Source: Endocalyx cinctus
Taxonomy: Eukaryota; Ascomycota; Sordariomycetes; Amphisphaeriales; Apiosporaceae
Direction of reading: 5' to 3'
Assembly: GCA_001600455.1 (NCBI GenBank)
Contig: BCKC01000008.1
Location: 2,391,345-2,455,344, forward strand
DNA length: 64,000 nucleotides
Shown here: one piece after another, positions 57,800 through 64,000 of the stretch
Layout: each line of letters opens with the position of its first letter
Numbering within the stretch: the stretch's first letter is position 1
The notes under the pieces: model-generated
Databases searched by the model: none
Told to the model about the DNA's origin: nothing
What the model saw: the letters and a program-made list of their open reading frames with translations, nothing else
Position numbers and translations under genes: made by a program

Positions 57800-58658
57800 G
57801 ATTTCGCTATTAAAAATTTAACCTAAGCTATTAGAACCGGCACTTGGTTTAAAAAGACGTAAATGGATTGATTGACTGATTGATTTACCTAGTGAAATAT
57901 TTCGAGGTTGAACAATATTGTATATTGAGAGGACAAAAGAAAGAAGAAAAGGAGTTTATTCACAGGATAAAATAACAACTAACAAAAAGTAGCGCAAATA
58001 AAAGATAAATATTTTTTTTCTTCCGCAATTGAAGATTATATCACTCTATGGAACCTTGTACCTATATTTATTACTGCAAGGGGTAGCTAATAAGGAAATA
58101 ATCGGTACAGAATAGAATTGGATAAAGAATATTCCTCATATAAGATGGTTGGATTACCGGTTTCTTCCGATTAGACGAACCGTTAATTGTTACAGTTGGA
58201 TAGGCCCTGTAACTTTGTGGTTATTATTGGCTATGACAGGCGCCTGTGAAACAAAAGAACAGGGTGAGCCATGCTGTTGCGGTAGCTAACTGCCGCTATG
58301 GCCCAGCTAAATACCCTGTTAGACCCGGGGGGCTGCCAGGGAGTATTATCCTATGACCTAATTCATCCCACCCAACGGTAACTTTTCTCGATGTAGTGTG
58401 TACGTACGTGTACGTATATGAGTTCTAGTATCTGAGTCCAGAGTATTCTGTATATATATACTCCGTATATAAATACGTATTGTGATGAATGCAAAACATT
58501 AGTCAGGATGCGAAGAAATAAGTCTACCACGAACAAGTTCTACTCATAAATTTGAGTTCGTTAATTATTCCAATTCCAAAACCGAGAGGTTTAAGGGGGG
58601 ATAAATGTGAAAAGGAAGCAAAAAAAATTCAAATAAAGCGAAGTATTAGCAAAAAGAA
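57800..58658. other. Fumarase promoter and spacer
   Basis: AT-rich; one TACTCCGTA motif at 58459-58467, and a short GC-rich patch at 58265-58350 without a coding frame. No gene was seen. Confidence 0.5.
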
Positions 58659-58730
58659 TGCAATCTCGGGGAGTCGAACCCCGATCTCAAGCTTGGAAGG
58701 CTTGAATGCTAACCGCTACACCAAGATTGC
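58659..58730 (-). tRNA. tRNA-Gly (anticodon TCC)
   Basis: On the minus strand the acceptor GCAATCT (58730-58724) pairs with AGATTGC (58666-58660), with discriminator A at 58659. The anticodon arm is TCAAGC-CTTCCAA-GCTTGA, giving anticodon TCC (Gly). The T arm is CGGGG-TTCGACT-CCCCG, with B box GGTTCGACTC. There is no intron; 72 nt. Confidence 0.95.
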
Positions 58731-59161
58731 TTACTAGTTCTTGTAAGATTCAATCTTATTCAAATTTATAGCGGTAAGCATCTCTAAGGGTGTCTAGCAC
58801 CGCCCCATTTGCGAGGGATAGTCGGGTGAATGGAGCTTACTGAGCCACAACATTTCCGCTATCGAGTAGACACAGTGGAGAAAGTGTTGACAGACATTGT
58901 TCCTGAATGGTCAGGTTCCAGAGACTTCGTGATAAACCTACACCACTAACTAAGTCTAATTAATCACCATTTTTCGACAAGATGATAAAAGCAAAGAGTA
59001 CGGATAATAAGTTTACCATCAATTTGATTAAACGGGAACTGATTTATTGTATGCTTTATAATGAAAACAAAAAGTCAGTTTTGTATTAGAAAGGGGGGGC
59101 GAGTTACATGAACTTTTTTATTCTCGATTTCCACTCCTGCCTGCAAATTCCATGCTTCAGG
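58731..59161. other. Spacer at the border of the degraded zone
   Basis: AT-rich sequence with no gene; the start of the repeat-like, mutated region that fills the right end. Confidence 0.45.
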
Positions 59162-60770
59162 TTATTTAATAAGTGTAGTACTTTTATTCCTGTTGGCTCT
59201 TTCGTTACGAACCATCATATATTCCATATACCCATTGTGAGTGTCTATTTGCTGGAAATCAGGAATGGAATTCCCGTTAAGAGAGCGAGCTTCTGACTCC
59301 CGAACGAGCTCAAAACTAATGGTACTTATGGTGTGACGGAGTCCTTCTCTGAACATCCCACTCGCGATCTTCGTGAAGTGGGAATACTCCTTGTCTGGTT
59401 CCGGAGAGCTGAGAGCTATGGAATTCTTGAGGTATGCTTTGATTGAGTGTGTGAACAAAGGATTTTCCCGCGGCTGAGTCGCGAAGGGGCTGTGAGTCAT
59501 GAACTGGTGAGTTAGGAGAATTGGTAAATTTCGATAGAATGGTGTCATTTTTTACTTGTTCTTCTTTGTAGAAGCTTCTTGTAGACGCCCAGCTTTAGTC
59601 GTATCCCGGGTAAGATCTAAAACTTCGGCATGAGAAAGCTCGGCCTTCAAGTTGTTTAAACGGTGGAGCAAGTTAAGCCGCCTTGGTGCGAATCAAAGTA
59701 GTTGGATCGAGGTCGAGGTGCACGTATCTCTAGGATAAGGTATAAATACTTCTGTCAACTCGTCTAGGTCAGAGTCGTCGATATTGCATAGCGGTTCAGT
59801 ATTTATCAAACTCGTCCAACTGTATTCACGAGCGATCTGGTTGAAATCATACCAAATCACCGCCTATTATCGGGAAATATTTGTCGCGCGAGATACATAG
59901 GCAGTATCTGGAGGCCTATAATATTCAACCTATCTTTTTTTAACTGGTCTAGAGAGCCATTCTTGAGCTGCCTATATCGAGTGATGAACGCTCTCTCGGA
60001 ACTCGTTGTTCGTATCGATGTACCCGTCTAAACTTGATCCGAGTGAAATAAGAATGAGTTTCAGCCTTAAGTTGATCGGGTGACTCTCTTGATTGTCCTA
60101 GTATTTCTCATAGTCGATTATGAACACAGGGATATGCAGAATACGGCGTATAGACTCGAATGATTCAAAGTGTGGCTGGGTCATCTTGTTGGAAAGCGAG
60201 CGCTCGGGCAACTCGAGCTCGTGTTGAGGACACGATAATTACTTCCTGCGGTGTCCTGCCTTGATATGGTTTGCCAAATCTTTGCGCTTTTATGAGATAT
60301 CGTCAATTTGCCTGAATAAGTGTTTTATTTCTAAATCCGTCTGCGAGATATCGATGTCACTAGTGGAGGTGTTCTTGATCTTGTCCATTTTCGAAATCTT
60401 GAGATATGGTCAGCGGGTAATTCAACACGCAGACAGTACCAACCAGGGCAAAGCAATTAACTCACCTCGTGGCTTACACCCAACCAGTAACTCTACTTTA
60501 TAGTTCTTGACTTTATTAGGATAACCTGTGAGCGTTCGAGTTCGAATAATTAAGCGGGTAATTATACTCCAATTGGCTACTAAGTGCCCCTCAATGGATT
60601 TGGATGCCGACGACTCCTCAACCTGTCTGGTTCTCTGCAAAGGGGGTGCTGACTCTTGCTTTCTGTTTGGAATAGCATCATGAGGCCATATGGGTGGTAT
60701 CGAGCTCTGACTTAGCCCTGGGAATGCTAGACTGGTAGTTGTAGCACGAGCCTGCAGTTTGAAGAAGAGA
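59162..60770 (-). pseudogene. RIP-like degraded gene of unknown family
   Basis: Read on the minus strand, an apparent upstream exon (from about 60731; SKSIEGHLVANWSIITRLII; VKNYKVELLVGCKPRG) splices through a GTGAGT donor near 60465 to a long frame. That frame runs from about 60388 (MDKIKNTSTSDIDISQTDLE) through KMTQPHFESFESIRRIL, ILISLGSSLDGYIDTNNEFR and WYDFNQIAREYSWTSL. It carries seven TAA/TAG codons in about 230 codons, often where Gln is plausible. Then come a frame slip, LSHAEVLDLTRDTTKAGRLQ, one more TAA and an open tail of 128 codons (MTPFYRNLPILLTHQF ... GLRHTISTISFELVRES) to a TAA at 59162. The pattern of stops is what C-to-T change at CpA gives. The protein is hydrophilic; I do not recognise the family. 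It is probably a member of a multicopy gene or element. Confidence 0.6.
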
Positions 60771-62473
60771 CTTAGTAATTCTTCTGGACAAGTAGGCTAA
60801 GTTTGATTCAAAGAGGAATATTAATATCCAAACGAACTCTGTATCGAGGCTGGATAAGTGTGCTGCGAAGGCCTAGAAGGAGAGGGTTTATTTGGGTAAA
60901 AGGTTTATACATTCTGACTCGTTAGCCACACAGTTTTTACATGTGCCACGGTCATATTTGATTTTATTGTAACAATACCTAGTGCGTAATGCTATAGAAT
61001 CCTGGTCAGTTAGTATACAAAGAGATCTTAGGTACTTGGTAGCACTTCGTAAAGGGAGGATGCATACTGCTGTAAATTCGACGTCGATAGAGTGGTCGTA
61101 TCATAGTTTCCAACGGCTCTATCTCTCAGCTGTAACACCACAATAACAAGGTTCCCAGAAATCAAGAATAAAAAAGTATTCAATGCTGTGTGAATACTGA
61201 ATAGACTCGATGCCTGATCTTGAAAGGACCGAAAAGCTGTAGATGGATAGCATGCAGCATGGGCTCTATGGTAAGGGTAGAGGGAGGAATTAACCGAAAA
61301 TACCGACCGTTATGACCGTTACGTCCAATATCACTCACTGAATGGATACACTAACCCACTAAAACTCACTAACTTAATCCGCTAACTTAACATGATAGGG
61401 TCACTTCAGCATACCACCCACCTATCAGACCTAGGTAAGTACTTAAGTACTTAGGTAGGTGTGCGATTGGAACCTACTATGCTGGTATACTATATTGTTT
61501 TACGGCATTTGGATATTGCCATTTCTGAGTTAGACAACAGGTTCAAGTATTATCTGTTTTTCGTTCTTTCTCTTTTTTTGTTGTATATTTGCTTTGGATA
61601 GTGTGTGAGACAAAGGCTTGCTACTAAAAGGAGTAATAACCACTAATTCTTGGGGTACCAAAAGGTTGCCTCACAACTTTCTGATTTAACTGAATAAATA
61701 GCAATAACTTGAAGTAGTACCTAACAATTACCACTTGAGGGTGCCTCATCTTTTCAGTGAAGTGCATTCTCCCCCATCCCTTCTTGCAATGCGATTTTAT
61801 CATCACGGTATAATGTCCATCTAAAGCAAACCTACCTCGCCCTCTCAAACACTGTCGGGACTCTGGTGTACATATATCAATGACTACCAGCTCACAGCTT
61901 CAGAATTTGAGTGTCTTTGCATTCAATAACTTGCCCTATACAAATTGCGTCTTGAATAAAATCAACTATTATCTTGGTGTTCAAGAATGATACTGGTACG
62001 TACCATCATCACATTAACAAAAATGCAATTGCCGGGAATGCCATCCTGTTATGGTGCTGCATCTGTAATGGCTCAAAGAGAAAGTTTGCAAACCTTTCTG
62101 ATTCTTTAATAAGCTTAACAGCCTTCTGAGTGTCCTTGTATACATTGTAGTGTGCTGATGCGTCTAAGAATTATCTTTGAGACCATATTATTAACTAGTT
62201 CTGCTCCATCATGATATTAGAGACTTACACTATTATACATAAAAGGTGACAGTGCTGACCATCTACCAATTATCACAGATTATCCACGATCAACCTCTTT
62301 CTCCCCTATGCCGACTGTTTCTTGTTGCCGAAAAAAGGAATCAATGATAGTTACCATCTGTTCTATCGTCATTAGGTAGTCCCTGTTCGAAGCTCCTTTC
62401 ACTTTGGTAAAAGACACCAACACAGCGACGCAGTCGAGAAACCTTCTTCATTTCACAATCTCTCCGCAAACCC
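60771..62473. other. AT-rich degraded spacer with a 32-bp palindrome
   Basis: No gene was recognised. A near-perfect inverted repeat lies at 61429-61460. The high A+T content and scattered stops in all frames suggest mutated repeat DNA. Confidence 0.45.
61429..61460. repeat. 32-bp palindrome built on CCTAGGTAAGTACTT
   Basis: The left arm ACCTAGGTAAGTACTT and the right arm AAGTACTTAGGTAGGT pair at 14 of 16 positions with no spacer. Confidence 0.8.
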
Positions 62474-63000
62474 TCAACATATTTTCGAGTCCGAAGCGGT
62501 CAAAAAAGTATCCTTGTTTGTCGAATTGCTTGTGGAATTCTCGTTAGACTTTCTCCGAACCGATTGCTGATCGACAAGTGCAAATTTTGCAGACCTGTTG
62601 ATTGCTAGATGGAACTTCTTAATTTCTTCTCCCCCCAGCTTCATTTGAAGAAATTCCTCGAGAGCGAAACCGGTGTCCCGATATTCGGTGCTAAATTTGG
62701 CCTTGTAGAGGGTCAAACCGTAGCGGACTAAGATTCTAGTTACGGCTTTCGGATATTATAATGGTTCCTAATTGGTCATGACCGTCGTCACCTGCTGCCT
62801 GCAGGTTTCAATGTCCCAGTTGTTCACCACGTTGGGGCTGCAAGAGTGGTTACTCTTGCTGTAACGGAAGTGCACACCCATGCCATTTCCATAAATGGTG
62901 CTTCCAGAACCCCCAAATTTGCTCATCAGCATACTGGTAATCTGGTCATCTGTGCCGGATGAATACAAAGCCTGCAATATACTCGACCCATGAAACAAGC
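62474..63000 (-). other. Two unrecognised open frames, possible exons or relic
   Basis: Minus-strand frames 62998-62768 and 62716-62474 are adjacent. The upstream one reads SSILQALYSSGTDDQITSML, KFGGSGSTIYGNGMGVHFRY, then a Cys-containing stretch with SCSPNVVNNWDIETCRQQV. The second is helical and charged (LTLYKAKFSTEYRDTGFALE; EEIKKFHLAINRSAKFALVD). Both look more protein-like than the flanking DNA but end quickly in stops, and the order of splicing is unclear. I do not recognise either; they may be pieces of one decayed gene. Confidence 0.3.
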
Positions 63001-63122
63001 TGGGAATACAAGGTGGAGGGAAAGAAAGAGGAAAATAAATCCGGGTGTTTCTCCAAGCTATTCTTCTAAAGTCAATTCTTTTGAGGCTGCTTGCCTGCTA
63101 ATCTTGGTCGATCTTGAGGGGT

Positions 63123-63506
63123 ATGACCCCAAAGCTTCAGGACGACTTGCTTGCCTCAGACGACGCTAAAGACCAAATGATCCTCTTTAGACCTCTTAAC
63201 ACTTACTGCATTAATTATTAGCCCAGCGTCCCTGAACCGGCGGTCGATCTTATGAAAGCGTTGAAGGCAATCCAAGCCGGCGAATAAATTCTAACCTGCT
63301 ATATTGTCGATGCCGAATTCAAGACTACCGCACACCGCCGCCTCGAGACCCGATTGAGCTGGCAATTCGATTGCCACTGCGAAGATTGCCTAAACCCCCA
63401 GAATCAAGCAATCCGGACCAGTGCCATTATGCTTAACTGTATCATGAGACAATCCATTGTTAAGAACTTGACGGAGCTGCAAGCCTATGCATTTATTTCA
63501 TGTTGA
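63123..63506 (+). pseudogene. Relic of a SET-domain protein (C-terminal part)
   Basis: One plus-strand frame runs 127 codons from ATG 63123 to TGA 63504-63506 with only two internal stops, TAG at 63219 and TAA at 63285. The second falls in AIQAGE*ILTCYIVDAEF, where SET domains have the GEEI-xxxYI core, and it is followed by HRRLETRLSWQFDCHCEDCL, like the R-x-x-L...FxCxCxxC end (post-SET cysteines) of SET/SMYD-type methyltransferases. Both stops are what C-to-T change at CAG/CAA would give. The catalytic N-SET part and any partner exons were not found. Similarity is by eye; moderate-to-low certainty. Confidence 0.42.
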
Positions 63507-64000
63507 AGAGGATTGGAAATATGCTCCTGCTAATCTAGCATGATAGGTATTTAAGTAGTCAATTGTGAGCGTGTTAGAGCTTGTGGATGTGAATTGGGAG
63601 CTTGGTAATCATATGGAGTGTAATACTATGTAAATACTTCATTGAATTGGGGCTTAAGCATCTATCTACTTCTACGAATCAAACGGGAGATTAACACCTT
63701 ATTTAGAATGCTTCTGAGCTGGTAATACGGAACTACAGGATTAGTCAATCTCTCAGACCGTGTTGGTAAGCTTGATCCCACCCCTTAATTTTACGTCTCC
63801 GATACCAGGTCCCATCCAGTCCCACTTCCATCACATAATATATCGTTTAATTTAGATCGGTATGATGGCACTGATTGGAAATCTGCTGAAAATTGAGAAC
63901 TGAGCTTGTACAAAGCTGCCATGCTATCAATTAAGATCTCCATACCTTCTCTTATTTGACTATGGCATCTCTCCTAGTCATCTTATGCTCTTTCTTTACG
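63507..64000. other. AT-rich right end, nothing recognised
   Basis: Stop-rich in all frames; no gene, RNA or repeat was identified before the window ends. Confidence 0.5.

Overview
The window looks like chromosomal DNA of a filamentous ascomycete (Pezizomycotina, most likely a Sordariomycete). Genes are split by short GT-AG introns, mostly 60-125 nt, many with CTAAC-like branch sites. Spacers are AT-rich. Gene families typical of moulds are present, and some repeats or relics carry CAA/CAG to TAA/TAG changes of the kind made by repeat-induced point mutation (RIP). No bacterial operons, CRISPR arrays or rRNA genes were seen. Gene models were built by hand from splice signals and frame continuity; exon coordinates are given in each entry. 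Layout, left end: the last codons of an unknown plus-strand gene (1-103) face glucokinase (minus, 987-2689). A 151-aa SnoaL/NTF2-like protein (5144-5705), an intron-bearing tRNA-Pro(AGG), a 610-aa single-exon protein predicted to be mitochondrial and membrane-bound (7385-9217), and a possible 33-codon membrane microprotein (9875-9976) follow. Metabolic stretch, 13-26.5 kb: a 4-coumarate-CoA-ligase-like enzyme ending in the peroxisomal signal AKL, a 115-aa hydrophilic protein, a broken terminal reductase domain of a polyketide synthase, an intact cytochrome P450 with an unusual I-helix, mitochondrial ribosomal protein uS14m hidden in three short exons, an Arb2-domain protein, and the 4'-phosphopantetheinyl transferase that activates carrier proteins of PKS, NRPS and lysine biosynthesis enzymes. 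The PKS scrap beside an intact P450 suggests a decayed secondary-metabolite locus, but the genes do not form a convincing intact cluster. 27.7-34.7 kb: a long oxysterol-binding protein (ankyrin, PH, FFAT, ORD) whose true start lies in a 20-nt first exon, and a peroxisomal acyl-CoA thioesterase ending in SKL. 34.7-55.9 kb is almost gene-free. It is interrupted only by a Zn2Cys6 transcription factor (43976-45318) and a probable P450 relic (about 53.6-54.7 kb), so the regulator has about 9 kb of empty DNA downstream and 8-10 kb upstream. Right end: fumarase (55897-57799) with a mitochondrial presequence and a second in-frame Met suited to a cytosolic form, tRNA-Gly(TCC), and then a degraded AT-rich zone with a RIP-like pseudogene, a SET-domain relic and unrecognised frames. 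The strongest unexplained sequence signals are an over-represented 9-mer TACGGAGTA, dispersed CCTAGG palindromes, a perfect four-tract G6 quadruplex motif upstream of the oxysterol-binding protein, and the gene-poor surroundings of the Zn2Cys6 regulator.
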